Assembly (NCBI GenBank): GCA_006176705.1 | Contig: QRFJ01006006.1 | Location: 1 to 64,000, forward strand | DNA from: Cocos nucifera | Lineage: Eukaryota; Streptophyta; Magnoliopsida; Arecales; Arecaceae | Length of the DNA: 64,000 bases | Direction of reading: 5' to 3' | Shown here: positions 11,567-22,719 of the stretch, one piece after another | How positions within the stretch are numbered: the stretch's first letter is position 1 | Layout of the letters: the number at the start of each line of letters is the position of its first letter | Position numbers and translations under genes: made by a program | The notes under the pieces: model-generated | What the model saw: only the letters and a program-made list of their open reading frames with translations | Databases searched by the model: none | Told to the model about the DNA's origin: nothing

Positions 11567-12131
11567 AGACCCTGCGCCCAACTCAAAGAGGATGACAATT
11601 CTCCATGCCCCAAGGCTGCTTCTCCTCTCCTCCTCTATGCCAAACCCACCTTCTCCCTCTCCTCTCCACATCTAAAAGGAGTTTTGGACCTTGGTTGGTG
11701 CGATCCAGACGAGAGAAAGGCGACTGAAAGCTAGAAGGCTGCACTGCTGCAAAGGACAACTGCTGATCTTCAAAAGGAGTTTTGAAGATCCTCCAGATCA
11801 GATCCAGATCTAATTTTTGGAGACATGATAGAGAAGAAGAGGATCTCCAGATCCAGTCTGAGTGGATACCGGTAGAGGCCAGGAACTTGCGTGGCTAGAT
11901 CCAGAACCTTCCGCTGCTTACAGGATCATCAACGGATAATAGGATTATCCACTTCAAGGTAAATTAAATTTGATTTAATTTATCTAATTTTATTTTATTT
12001 ATTAAAATAATAAGAATTAGATTTGAAACATCCCAGATCTGATATGGATCAAAGAAAAAAAAATTTGAAATATATCTCTTGATCTGATCAGATCTGAATG
12101 AACCTGGATCGAAAAATCAGGATTCCCTTCA

Positions 12132-13095
12132 ATATTCCCATGTTGACCATAGTTAAAATGTGGTTATCTAAAGAATTATCCATGAAACACCTAGGAGAAG
12201 CATCCTTTATTCTAGGAATTAAGGTCTATAGAGATAGACCAAATAGGATGCTAGGACTTTCATAGAAAATATACATAGAGGAAGTGTTAAAGAGGTTTAG
12301 CATGGAAAACTCTAAGAGGGATTTAGTATCCTTCAGACATGGCATTCATCTTTCCAAGAAAATGTGCCCTAGCACACCTGAGGAAATAGAATACATGAGC
12401 AAGATCCCTTATGCTTCAGTAATAGGGAGCCTTATGTATGCCATGTTATGTACACGACCTGATATAGCCCATGCTGTGAGTGTTACGAGCAAATATCAGT
12501 CGAATCCAGGTGAAGAACATTGGACTTCTATGAATTGTATCCTTAAGTACTTAAGAAGAACTAAGGATATGTTACTGATCTTTGGTAATGGAGAACTCTA
12601 AGTCCAGGGGTATACAGACTCGAATTTTATGTCCGATATAAATAATCGAAAGTTGACATCTGGGAGTCTATTTTTATACAATGATGGAGCTGTCAGTTGG
12701 AAAAGTTCCAAGAAGATAGTGATAGCGGATTCCACCATGGAGGCAGAAAATATCGCTGCATTAGAAGCTGCAAAGAAGGCATTCTGGTACAAGAAGTTTG
12801 CCGCAGAGATCGGAGTGATGCCATCAGATGCCATTCCTCTATATTGCGACAACAATGGCGCCATAGCCCTTGCCAAAGAGCTGAGGTCTCATCAAAAATC
12901 CAAGCACATCGAACGGCGATACCATCTCATCCATGATTACCTCGAGAAGGATTATGTCAAGGTCAAGAGAGTTGACTCTACAGACAATGTGGCGGATCCA
13001 CTTATAAAGCCATTGGGCTAGCAAAAGATCGAAGCCCACCTTGAGAAGATGGGACTTAGATTTGTAGCCAATTGACTTTAGGTCAAGTGAAAATT
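12132..13095 (+). pseudogene. RT C-terminus and RNase H of a third Angela-like element (copy C)
   Basis: Starts abruptly at the codons after the YVDD motif (the position equal to about 8907 in copy B) and runs to the end of RNase H. A frame at 12284-12601 carries the RT connection ('LSKKMCPSTPEE', 'LMYAMLCTRPDIAHAVSV') and stops at a TAA. A second frame at 12629-13021 carries RNase H ('STMEAE', 'YCDNNGAIALAKE', 'IERRYHLIHDYLEK'). Point substitutions rather than indels dominate its difference from B, so it is an older, independent copy. Its left half is missing. Confidence 0.85.
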
Positions 13096-15378
13096 TGTTA
13101 GATATATATATGCCCTAGAAGCCAGAATTGGCTGACACTTGTAATACACTTCTAAGGGCAAAATTATAATTTTGACTATAAATAATAAAATGGGTTATTT
13201 TCTATCACATATGTATATTTAGTGTTTGTGATACATTCCTTGAGTTAATGGTAATGATAATTCTTATTTTCAAGAGTTAAAAATTTAAGATAAGAATTTT
13301 CATTATTAACTCATAAAATGCTCCTGACCATAGGATCATCATAAGGATTATGATTGATCCAGAAGATTAGTATACAATCACTTCTTATAGTAGATGAGTC
13401 TTAAGTTTACGGTGTAGAGACACCGAAGTGAGAGTACAGCTACTCATTAGAGAATGAGGGCACTGAGCGTGACCACCTCGAGTAGTCATAAGGAAGTCTA
13501 CCTTCTCGTCGATGACTGACTCGAAGCTAAAGTGGTGTGTATGGTTCTTTGACCTAAGGTGCATTGGCAGTTCAGCTTGAGAGTGTTATAGTTTGACTAC
13601 ACCATGACTAGATCTCCTAGCCATTCGGAATCCTGAGGTGTATGTTGGCTATAGCATGTTCATTGTAGAAATTAGATTGCACCAAGATGGAATCTATCTA
13701 CCTCGGTGGATGAGGAGCAGCCCTATGATGATCATGAGAATCAAGTCCATAAACCCATGGCCATGGCAAAGAGTGAAAAAATAGAAAGAGTATCTATTAA
13801 GGTTTTCACATTGGACTTGAATCAAATGATTAAATCATATGATAGAAATTAGGGTTTGACGAGTTCACCTTAACCCTAATCTGATCGAGGCTCAAGATAG
13901 AAGAACTTAATCACACAAGTAGCTGCACTGAGAGGTTTGTTTTCAGTTTTGATGGGTTGCTACCATATACTGCTAGGTGTCACTGGTAGATTTTGGGAGC
14001 AATTAGAATGATTTAGATGATCGATCATTCCAGTTGTCTAAATCAGAAGAGTTCTAATCCATCGAAAGCAGTTTCGATAATGTCGATGATGGAGATCATG
14101 ATATATCCCATTACCATACAGAACTAAACCTAACTAGATTACACAAACAAGGGTTTGGATCTAGATATCATCAATTGGACTAATTCAGTTCAATTGATTT
14201 GAATTAGATTCAATTAGGTTCAAGAAAATCGTACTAGCACATGATTGAGTCTAATATTCTCCTTTTTCTATCATTAAAATATTATCTCGATTGAGCCAAA
14301 TGTATTTGTGCTCACTCAGATACCTTTACCTGGTTTGACTGAAACTTGTCAAGATCAGAAAATGATTGTTTTAATTTATGAGATAAATTTGAGACAACAC
14401 CTGTCATTTTTCATCACCTACTAATTCTTGTCATTTGACTTTGGTCAAACGTTGACCTTTGATCCTTGGACATCTGTCCATGTATCATGCAGTTATTGGA
14501 GAGTAGATAGGGGCTTATTCCCTTACTGAAATTTGGAAAGGAAGGGGTGCACGCCTAGGATGGCATGCACCCATGGATAGGGACGCCCGGAGTCTCATAC
14601 GGATAGGACTCCAGGTTGCTTCTTAGATTCAAACTAGATGACCCTCACCTATAGACTTTGACCGATCTTAGGCACCATCTAAGGATGAATCTATGGATCT
14701 CTCATCTAATTAGATCAAGTGATGTCATTCCATCAATCAAATTTAGATCTGATTGCACGAAATAATGTGATTGGCCGGGGGTGATGTGGCATTGCGTGGC
14801 GCAGCAGGGTCTATATAAAGACCTGTCTGCGCCCAACTTTGATAGAACTTTCTCCTAGCCCATGCCCCAAGGCTGCCTCTCTCCCTCCTCCATGCCATCT
14901 TCTGATCATCTCTCTCCTCTCCACGCCCAAGAAAGTTGAGCCTTCGGTTTGGTGCGATCCAGGAAAGAAAAGGTTGATGAGAAAGGAAGAAGGCAACACT
15001 ACTGCAGAGACGACTACTGATTTTCAGAAGAAGTTTCGAAGATCCTCCAAATCAGATCCAGATCTGATTTTTGGAGACGTGATAAAGAAGGAGAAGATCT
15101 CCAGATCCAGCCTGAGTGGATACTAGTAGAGGCCAGGCGCTTGCATGGTTAGATCCAGAACCTCAGGCTATTAGCAGATCATCAACGGGTAATCAGATTA
15201 CCCATATCAAGGTAAAACTAATTTAGATTTAATTTAATTTTTTTATTTATCAGATCATAAAATCAGATCTGAAAAATATTAGATCTGATTTGGATCTAAG
15301 AGAAAATTTTGAAATATGCCTCTTAATCCAATCAGATTTGAACAAACCTAACCCGAGAAATCTGATTTTTCCCCTTCA
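13096..15378 (+). repeat. 3' LTR of copy C (divergent Angela-like, about 2.28 kb)
   Basis: Begins TGTTAGATAT and ends ccccttca. The first ~1.2 kb is readily aligned with the B and D LTRs. From about 14270 on it diverges strongly, and the core promoter differs: TATATAAA at 14812-14819 followed by 'gacctgtctgcgcccaac'. Only about three TTGAC/GTCAA cores remain near 14435-14457, and the U3 hairpin is degraded. The preceding polypurine tract is also weak. The right flank (15379 on) is non-LTR DNA. Confidence 0.85.
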
Positions 15379-16104
15379 AAGGAGAGGTGGACACCTCGAT
15401 ACACGACGGCTATGTCTAAATGGCACCGCCTATGCCATCGGTCCTTCAGCCACCACGTGCGGCCATTGCTAGAGGCTGTGTACGACCTCTGTTAACATCC
15501 GAACCTACTACATTAGTGCAGCTAGTTGCTGGGCTTGTGCGTTTGCCATGACCATCAAATGCAAAGAGCCCGATTCTGCCACTGATGGTGGTGGAGGGGG
15601 AAGTACTTCTCGTCAGGATGACTGTCCGATGCAGCTGAGCGAGTTGCAAGAATGCATTTTCGCCATTATAACAGATGACAAAGATTTACTAATCATTTTT
15701 GATTTTTTTCTTCTTGGTGCACCAATCTATTATGGCCAATCCACCTGCGCTTATGAATGAACGCCAGAAAATCTGTAAAGACAAGTCCATACTGATCGAA
15801 GTTGGTTCCGATGGGGACCCTCCGATGCTTAACTTAGTAGGATGGACTGGTCGAATAGGAATCTGAGAGCAAAGCGATAGAGCTTGCTCTAAAGTATTAG
15901 ATATTCTTTTTCAAACTAACCAAGTTACCTTCCTTTTATAGGTATCGGAATGATAACCACTGAGTACATGGGTCCCTCTTTTTCCTGTGTAGTGTGATCA
16001 TGGGTAAGTAATTAAAACTATCCACTAATCATCGTTGCCCACTCTTCTCGGGGGTGATTTTGTAGGACCAATCGAGAGCCGAATAGGTTATTTGGAGAGC
16101 TCCC
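15379..16104. other. Gene-free stretch
   Basis: Moderately GC-rich first half with short chance frames on both strands, then AT-rich sequence. No domain or splice structure could be recognised. The second half has the 'atcggtcgg'-type vocabulary seen downstream of the Tat-like gypsy pol at 59100-59760, so it may be non-coding gypsy debris. Confidence 0.3.
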
Positions 16105-16288
16105 GTCGGTCAGTCGTCTGACTTGGGGCCTACTGATCATCGGTCGGTCGGCTTATTTTATGTTGATGGATCATTAGTCGGCTGATGTTGTACCAACCAA
16201 TCTTCAGTTGGCTGATTCTGTACTGATGGATCGTCGATCGGCTGACTTTGTGTCAATCGATCATCGGTCGATTGATTTGGGGCCGATA
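16105..16288. repeat. Degenerate ~30-bp tandem repeat
   Basis: About six units, five of them beginning with variants of 'gatcatcggtcgg' at 16135, 16169, 16199, 16229 and 16259. The spacing is 34, 30, 30 and 30 bp. Each unit has the frame 'gatcatcggtcggctgatttt' shortened or altered. It is a minisatellite-like array, probably inside decayed gypsy non-coding DNA. Confidence 0.7.
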
Positions 16289-16799
16289 GTTAGTCGATCT
16301 ATCGGACTGCACGCCCATCGGATGGTAACGCATCGGTATTTCTATCGTTATGTTGGCAAATGTCTATCAAAAATCGGTGATCCATTGGTCATAGGCTGGT
16401 GAGTCGGACGGTGGAGTAACATTCTTCAACAGGACTCTTCCCAATTAAGTGATTGGAATGGGAGTCATCCATTTTCATTTCCATTCTGGATATCTACTCC
16501 CCCCAACCAAGCATCCTCTTGAGAGATTCGACTTGGATGGATGTTGGAACTACTTTTTCTCCCCGAACGAATCAAGTATAGTATTTTATTTATTCTATCC
16601 ATCTCAAAGCAAAGCAATTGAATACATAAGCCGCTTCCTCTTAAAAGCAGAAATAATTCTTACCACAAAAAAAAAAAAAATGCAGAAATATGGGTCCCTT
16701 AGTCATTTTAAACGGTTTTTATGTGACATGGAAGGTTTTCCATGAGGAAGGACTTGCATTTCAAAAAGTTTCATGAATGACCGATTGATGTTAAACAAA
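16289..16799. other. Gene-free stretch left of the duplicated block
   Basis: No coding signal. It contains an A-tract (16668-16680) and the paired words 'ggaatgggag' and 'ccattttcatttccattc' near 16455-16490, which resemble inverted-repeat transposon ends but give no full element. Weak similarity to 40650-40770 begins around 16610. Confidence 0.3.
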
Positions 16800-17274
16800 C
16801 AGAAAACCATGAAGCTTTGAAAGATGCATGTTTAGCGACACTTAAAATGAGGCCACAGGAAAAGCAACCATAATCCATGGAATCCCCATTGGTTTTTTCT
16901 TCTTCACCAAAGTTAAATATCAAAAGTTACATTAACATGATTATGACCGACATAATTAGGAGCCACCCTATTTTCGGTTCCGTATATGCTTCACCATTTC
17001 GATCTAAAAGACTAAAGAAGATGGAAACAACGTGCTAAATGGGACTAATATCATGGTTAAGGAATAATGGTAGGTGAGGAGACTGGTCAGAGTCAAAAAG
17101 TGGAATACCGTGTTCCATCGGACACCTGGATGTTTTCCCACTTTTTCCGTGAAAACTCATCTAATCATCAGACATCCAGTTCAGTCAATCATTCACCCTT
17201 CCTTGGGATCCCAACGGTCTGATATCTCTCAACTTTCGTTCCCTCGTATTATCCCAAGAGGGAGGGAAGGCTTC

Positions 17275-17280
17275 TATAAA
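17275..17280 (+). promoter_or_regulatory. TATA box of small gene copy 1
   Basis: TATAAA in the context 'cttctataaattctgagg', conserved exactly in copy 2 at 41235-41240. It lies 120 bp before the start codon, which predicts a 5' leader of roughly 90 nt. Confidence 0.65.
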
Positions 17281-17399
17281 TTCTGAGGTTGCTCCTTTCC
17301 TCTAATTACAACCAGCAAGTCGGAGGTCTCATAGAGTTCTTGAAGAGGAGTGGTTGCTGCAGAAAAGGAGGGGGGGAGTGAGTAAAAAGGAAGTGAGGG

Positions 17400-17609
17400 A
17401 TGGGAAGAGGGAAGAAATCTTTGGTTGGTTTGCTTGGCTTCAAGAAGACTAACAACCAGAGAGAAGATGTTGAAGAGGGACCAAGGCATCCAAGAAAGGT
17501 TCGGCTGAGCGATGAGGACCGAGGCCGCTGGTATGGTGAACCAGATATAGACAGGAAAGCCAAAGAGTTCATTGACAAAGTTCATCGTAACATGGACCAT
17601 GACACATAA
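17400..17609 (+). CDS. Small conserved protein of unknown function, copy 1 (69 aa)
   Basis: An uninterrupted frame from ATG (G at -3 and +4) to TAA. The protein begins with a basic stretch (MGRGKKSL), a short hydrophobic-aromatic segment (GLLGFKK), an acidic/polar middle, then RKVRLSDEDRGRWYGEPD and a C-terminal DIDRKAKEFIDKVHR block. I see no signal peptide, membrane segment or known catalytic motif. The 'D(I/V)D.KA.EFI' ending resembles the tail of plant proteins with DUF761/DUF4408-type C-termini, but I do not claim membership. No intron is apparent. Copy 2 differs at only three residues (V9L, V24F, E26D) although flanking DNA differs by numerous substitutions and indels, which supports a real, constrained gene. 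The TATA box upstream and duplicated promoter fit a transcribed unit. Confidence 0.75.
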   Translation: MGRGKKSLVGLLGFKKTNNQREDVEEGPRHPRKVRLSDEDRGRWYGEPDIDRKAKEFIDKVHRNMDHDT

Positions 17610-17960
17610 TGCTTCAATTTCTCAGTCTCTCTCCTTTCATCATTCCTTCACCTGTACCTTGCTTTCATGATATAAGCACAGTTCACCATTTGTCGTGCTT
17701 CTTTGTTATTTTGTACCATGAATGGGTGTTTTCTCGCTCAATGAAATTATGCCGAATATATTTCCCATTTGGGAGAATTATAAGTGTCTTAGGAATTATC
17801 GACATCAAGGAACGTTGATTTTCTCTTCTTTTTTTTTTCAATTTCTTTGCGCTCCTTGACACTCTATGGTTATTATTTCTAATATTTTGAAACATTAAAA
17901 GAAAAGGATCATGGTTGCTTGATATAACAAGCTAATGGTGTAAAGCAGAGCTCAGGGCGA

Positions 17961-18659
17961 TCAATAGGACGTAATGTTAAACAATATTTAAGTCCCCTTG
18001 ATTGGTGCAAAGACTTCGCATAGGCAGGATCGTATCATCTACTAGAAGGGATAAGACTTGCTTTGTTTCTACAATGCGGCATTTACTTCGCGTCGGTTCT
18101 TCTTTACAAATCCCTGTGAAAACTACATTGTAGTAAGAGGAGAATCACGTTGACCGAGAAATTACCCCTCTAGCACCAGCTGAATTCAAAGCCACCAAAA
18201 GAGAGCTTTTCTTAGCTCCACCCAAAAGTAATTTCCTGTGGTTCAGAATGGCATTGCGGTTTTATCCCTTTTTGAGCAAAGGGTGGCAATCCTGCCACCC
18301 ATTGGAATAAGACAAAAATGGTGCTACAGTTTAATCACATGACTCTTATTGCTGCATGCTTTCCATTATAATCCCTTAGAAGTTGGTTCCATAATTAAAT
18401 CATTTGACTCCTCCTGTATGTACTTCGATCTCTCCTGTCGCTGCAACAAACTGAAACATAAGAGAACTTAATTGATGGTCATCAGCTTCCAATTTTGGGG
18501 ATTTGAAGTTCTGTCTCTGGACAATGGTAGATCGCATGCCTCCTAAGTACGACTTGACGCACGTCCATTTTAGTTGAATCCACTCTAGTGGCGATCCATG
18601 CAATTCAAACGAGAGACCGATGCCCGTTCAAAAGAGAAAAAATTTTAATGGAGATGTAT
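17961..18659. other. Gene-free stretch
   Basis: No open frame of note, no transposon domain, no tandem repeat. It includes a short GC-richer patch (18270-18300, 'ggtggcaatcctgccacc', an inverted repeat). It separates the small gene from the short copia element. Confidence 0.4.
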
Positions 18660-19730
18660 GCTTCAAACCATAGCTAAAGCTAATACCGATTGTTGTGGGA
18701 GTCTGACCAGGACATCACCACCTCAGGATCTTTTTGATATCACTTATGTTGCACTCGATCACGTATAGATACTGTAAGAAAAAAAAGAAGAATAAAAGAT
18801 AAGAAAGCACACAATCAAGTATACATGGATTAGACCAAGATCTACTTTCATGGGACGTGCAAACTTCACTATGAGAGATAAAAATCAATAAATACAAGAT
18901 GAACTTACCACTCAACCCTTGTACAATAGTCTCTCAATAAAAAGTTTCAAAATTCTTATAAAAGCTTCTTGAAACCTCTCAAGAGGCCTCTCAGCACGTC
19001 CGGAACGTCACTAGCTTTTCGATGCAATAAACGGTTCCTCAATCGAAGTTATATAGACTCTAAAAATCTAAAAATAGTATTCTAATAGGAAATCTAGTCG
19101 AGATCGTGTCTGGACCATCCAATCATGATCAGCTCGCTCCAGAGCTATTCGATTATGCACACAGCCTCCTGATCAAGTTTGGATTGCTTCTCATCTATCC
19201 AATCATGATCGGAAGCTCTCCTGGCCGTTAGATCACATAAAAACACTTCTAGATCAACCTACATCAAATTCCAGCTATTCGATCGCAACTGGCTCCTCTC
19301 GAGCCATCGGATCATGATTGATCTATGGGACAGTGCTGTGGACCATATGAAATGGTAGGAGAATCGAGATAATGGTCCATGCATGGGCTCGTGAGTCGAC
19401 GGTCCACCATGGACCACACTCCACCACATGGGCTGGGCGCTTGTGTGGCCTGTGCCTGTGGGTGCCCACATGTGATAGCTGGCCCAATGCACGATTGGCC
19501 TAGCGTTTTCATGTGCTGCCAGTTTGGGTCGTGCTGCTACCGACCGGTGTTGCCTGTGGGCCCCTCCAACGAGTTCGATGGTCGGCTATCCCATTTCAAT
19601 CTTCTTTTGCACGTAACTTCTCCATCTGGACTTCATTTGGACTGTTCTTGGACTCATTGGACTCTATTCGTCATCCTAAACCTCGTTCTGAGTTTATTAT
19701 GGATCGAATCTTAAGGTATTTTTCTTAATA
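18660..19730 (-). repeat. 3' LTR of the short copia element
   Basis: Aligned with 21318-22369 by 'gttgcactcgatcac', 'agataaaaatcaa', 'ccactcaacccttgta' and 'gatcgaatcttaag'. Its outer (left) end is poorly defined: the first ~30 bases of the partner are not recognisable. A GC-rich section at 19370-19570 differs in detail from the partner. Both LTRs differ at many positions, so the insertion is old. Confidence 0.75.
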
Positions 19731-20619
19731 ACTTTTATCTTGACTCAATGTTTGGCCTCCATCTGTCTTTAAGAGCCTATGATCCATCTTGCCCCCACAC
19801 CCTGGGGCACGCTTGCTATCTCATGGATGGGCAAACATGAGAGTCAAACTAGACTGCTCAATCCTACCTCCATCAATAGCTATGATCCTTCTGACCTAAG
19901 ACTTACTCGAAAAAGTCTTCTGTGGTAATAGGAACTTCACTTTGTGATGTCATCTCTCATCCTTCTGAGTCTCGCATCTCATGCCCGATCCACCTCTACC
20001 TAGAGCTCCACCTCATACTGGACTCTTTCTGGCTCCTGAAGCTCCATCTCGCACTGGACTCCCTGTCAGATAGTAATGTTCTCTCATCTTTTTCTTTCTC
20101 TTTAGAACAATCCTATCACCATGCATGACCTTTAGGATTTCATCATTAGCTACCTATCTGTAACCGTTTGAATCCAGTCTGCTTAGTAAGATAAGATTTC
20201 ACCTAAAATCGGGTATGTATCAAACCTCTCCTAATCTCCTCACTGCACCATCATGGGTCCTCCAACTGACCATCTCGATGCTTCTGATCTCATAGCTCGG
20301 TCCATTCAGTAGATGAATAGTGCCCTCACTGCTCTTCAGAAAGTCAAATTGCTCCTCTCTACAACAAACATGATATGTACATACAAAATCTAAAATCCAC
20401 TAGTGAAAAAAAGTAGATACCTATCACCAGGACATCATCCTCTGACTCGCTACTGGTCTTCGTTTAGTACTCCTCGTTCGATCCCTAAGTTGCGAGCAAT
20501 CTCTGACACGATACCCCAACTCATTGCATCGCTAGCATCTGATCTTGCTGGGGTCCCTCGTCTTGGACCTGAATCATTTTTCTTATGATCCTCTATCGCT
20601 CTATCTGTTGCCATCTGCT

Positions 20620-21290
20620 CCTTCGAAAATCACCAAAGTTGAGCTACTGCTGTTTGAGCTTGAAGTTGGGTTTTTCCTCTTGAGAACTTCATTTTAGAGA
20701 ATCACCATAGTAACCTCATCCATCTTGATGGTGCTCTTCTCCACTAAAAAATCAGTCACTAAGGACTCATATGAAGAAAAAAGTGATGTTAGTAAGACCA
20801 ATGTCCTGGTCTTCTTCTCAATCTTCTCACCTACATTGAGAAGATCAATGAGAATCTATTAAAAGTGGCTGAGATGCTTTTGCATGCTCTATTCCTCGAT
20901 CATCCGTAGTTGGTAGAACTGCCTCTAAAGAAAGAAAGTGTTCATAAAGGATTTTTCTATGTACAATTTCTCGAGCTTCGACCATAGCACTATCAGAAAA
21001 GTCTCACCAAGTATATGGATCACCACCTCATCTATCTAGTACATATGAATGGTACTCATTATCTACATTTGTAGCCACTCTCAGATCCTCTCCTCTATAA
21101 TGTCTAGCTTCTTTTCATTGAAGAGAGACTCGATCAATCCATGTTGGATGAGCATGTCCTTCACCCTCACTTTCCATAAGAAAAAAATACTCTTTCCATC
21201 GAACCAGTTGATCTCTACCTTGATTGCACTTATCTTCTCAATCTTCTTTGATATCGATCAATACCGTCATAATCTAGGCAACCATGTGCA
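20620..21290 (-). pseudogene. Copia gag remnant (UBN2/DUF4219-type)
   Basis: Read from 21290 downward the minus strand gives FDGKS...LWKVRVKDMLI, HGLIESL, then LWSKLEKLYIEKSF, MNTFFL..QFYQL and, toward 20750, LTSLFSSYESLVT. These are the typical blocks of plant copia gag in the right order and spacing. Stop codons and shifts interrupt it several times, for example before and after the segment corresponding to 'STIRL'. A serine-rich tail follows at about 20620-20700 and then coding similarity ends. Gag would assemble the particle; here it is inactive. Confidence 0.7.
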
Positions 21291-21302
21291 CTGGTATCAT
21301 CT

Positions 21303-21315
21303 GGCTCTAATACCA
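21303..21315 (-). other. Primer-binding site (initiator tRNA-Met type) of the short copia element
   Basis: The minus strand reads TGGTATTAGAGCC, one mismatch from the standard TGGTATCAGAGCC, two bases inside the LTR end at 21318. This fixes the orientation of the element. Confidence 0.75.
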
Positions 21316-21317
21316 AT

Positions 21318-22369
21318 TGTTAGGATATCAACTCACTTTGATATCGATTATCGTGAGAGTCTGACCAAAATACCACCACCTCAAGACCTTCTTGATACCA
21401 CTTGTGTTGCACTCGATCACATATAGATACTGCAAGAGAAAGAAAGAAGAATAAAATATAAGAGAGCACACAATCAAGTGTACTTGGATTAGACCGAGGT
21501 CTACCTCCATGGGATATGCAAACTTTACTATAAGAGATAAAAATCAACAAATATAAGAAAAATCTACCACTCAACCCTTGTATAAGAGTTTCTCAATAAG
21601 AAATCCTAAAATTCTTATAAAAGCTCTCTGAAATCTCTAAAGAAGCCTCTCGGCACCTCCGAGATGTCACTAGCTTTCCAATGCAATAAATGATTTATCA
21701 ATTAGAGTTATATAGATTCTAGAAATCTAAAAATAGTATTCTAATAGAAAACCTAGATCCAAACACATTCGAGATTGTACTAGACCATTCGATCATGATC
21801 GGCTCACTCTAGAGCCGTTCGATCGCTCACATAGCCTCCTAATCAAGTCCAAATTGTCCTCATCCATCTGATCATGATCGGAAGCTCTCCTGACTATCGC
21901 ATCATGCAGAAACACTCCCAGATCAACCAAGTTTTAGCCATTCAATCGCGATCAGCTTATCTCTGAGCCGTCGGATCATGATCAGTCCATAGAATAGCAT
22001 CGTGGACTGCATGAAGCAGCAGAAAAATCGAAAAGTGGTCCACGCATGCGCCCGTGAGCCGATAGTCTATTATGGACCATGATCCATTGCATGGGATGGG
22101 CCCCCGCGCATGCATGGCCAGCCCAGCACATAGCTGGCTGAGTGCCACCATGCGCTACCAGTCTAGGCCGCACTGCTGCTGGCTGGCACCACCTGTGGAT
22201 CCCTCTGGCAGGCCTGAGGGCTGGCTACCCCACTCCAACTTTTTTTTGCACATAACTTCTCCATCTAGACTTTGTTTGGGCTATTCTTGATCTTATTGGA
22301 CTCCGTTCATCATTCTAGACCTTGTTCTAGGCTTATCATTGATCGAATCTTAAGATATTTTTCTCAACA
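21318..22369 (-). repeat. 5' LTR of the short copia element
   Basis: Bounded by TGTTAGGATA at the internal side and TCTCAACA at the outer side (TG...CA on both strands). It is about 1.05 kb, with the primer-binding site immediately inside. Confidence 0.75.
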
Positions 22370-22679
22370 AAGGCAAGCAAGGATATCTTGTATGGATTGG
22401 GAAATGAAGTATTAAAGTATGGTTTGCTGGGATATTTTGATGGGACAAAAATAGAACAAGTAGGATTAAGCTCCTCTACTTTGGGGAGCATAAATTATTC
22501 ACTACCATTGGAGAATAAATAATTGAGGATTCTTGATGGGTCCAATGATTGAATTTAAAATTGGTTGATGGGGTCTTACCCAAAAAATATCCACTTAAGG
22601 TGCCCCTTGCCATGTAGATTCAGTATGCATGGCTATTGGTAAAGAGAAGATGGTGGTACCCACTAGGTCAAGCTAAGAT
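22370..22679. other. Gene-free stretch
   Basis: Nothing recognisable. It lies between the short copia element and the truncated gypsy RT and may be flank of either. Confidence 0.3.
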
Positions 22680-22719
22680 GCTGGACCTTTTTCATCATCT
22701 TTGAGATAGTCATTACTAG

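Larger units (their letters stand above)
9866..12131 (+). repeat. 3' LTR of copy B (Angela-like, about 2.27 kb)
   Basis: Starts TGTTAGATAT and ends CCCTTCA, matching both LTRs of element D over the full length. It contains a W-box-like cluster (11191-11257), two GC-rich inverted repeats (11318-11343 and 11362-11386) and a TATA box (11559-11566), so U3 is about 1.7 kb. At 12132 it abuts the middle of an RT gene rather than host DNA. Confidence 0.9.
16800..17960 (+). repeat. Segmental duplication, copy 1 (carries the small gene)
   Basis: Similar to 40775-42530. Shared landmarks are 'ccataatccatggaatcccc', 'aaaagactaaagaagatgg', the TATA region, the whole coding sequence, and a 3' block containing 'taaagcagagctcag'. 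Copy 2 is longer because of additional sequence in its 3' flank. The upstream similarity runs about 500 bp before the TATA box, so the promoter was duplicated with the gene. Confidence 0.85.
18660..22369 (-). mobile_element. Short gag-only copia element with ~1.05-kb LTRs
   Basis: Two similar direct repeats, about 18660-19730 and 21318-22369, flank a 1.6-kb internal region. A primer-binding site complementary to initiator tRNA-Met lies next to the right-hand repeat in minus orientation, which makes that repeat the 5' LTR. The internal region encodes only a decayed copia gag near the 5' LTR; protease, integrase and RT are not found. The whole is 3.7 kb, far below a full copia element of this LTR size. 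It is either a deletion derivative or a non-autonomous gag-only type. No clear target duplication was seen (right flank 'aaggc'). Confidence 0.75.

Noticed and set aside
15290..15760. Several 60-70-codon frames on both strands (for example 15548-15760)
   Set aside because: No domain, no conserved partner, overlapping frames on both strands; chance frames in a GC-richer patch.
16449..16560. MITE-like inverted words near the left edge of the duplicated block
   Set aside because: The inverted match is short and imperfect and no second terminal repeat with target duplication was found.
21049..21426. 125-codon + strand frame over the short copia element
   Set aside because: It is the antisense shadow of the decayed gag and runs across the PBS into the LTR.
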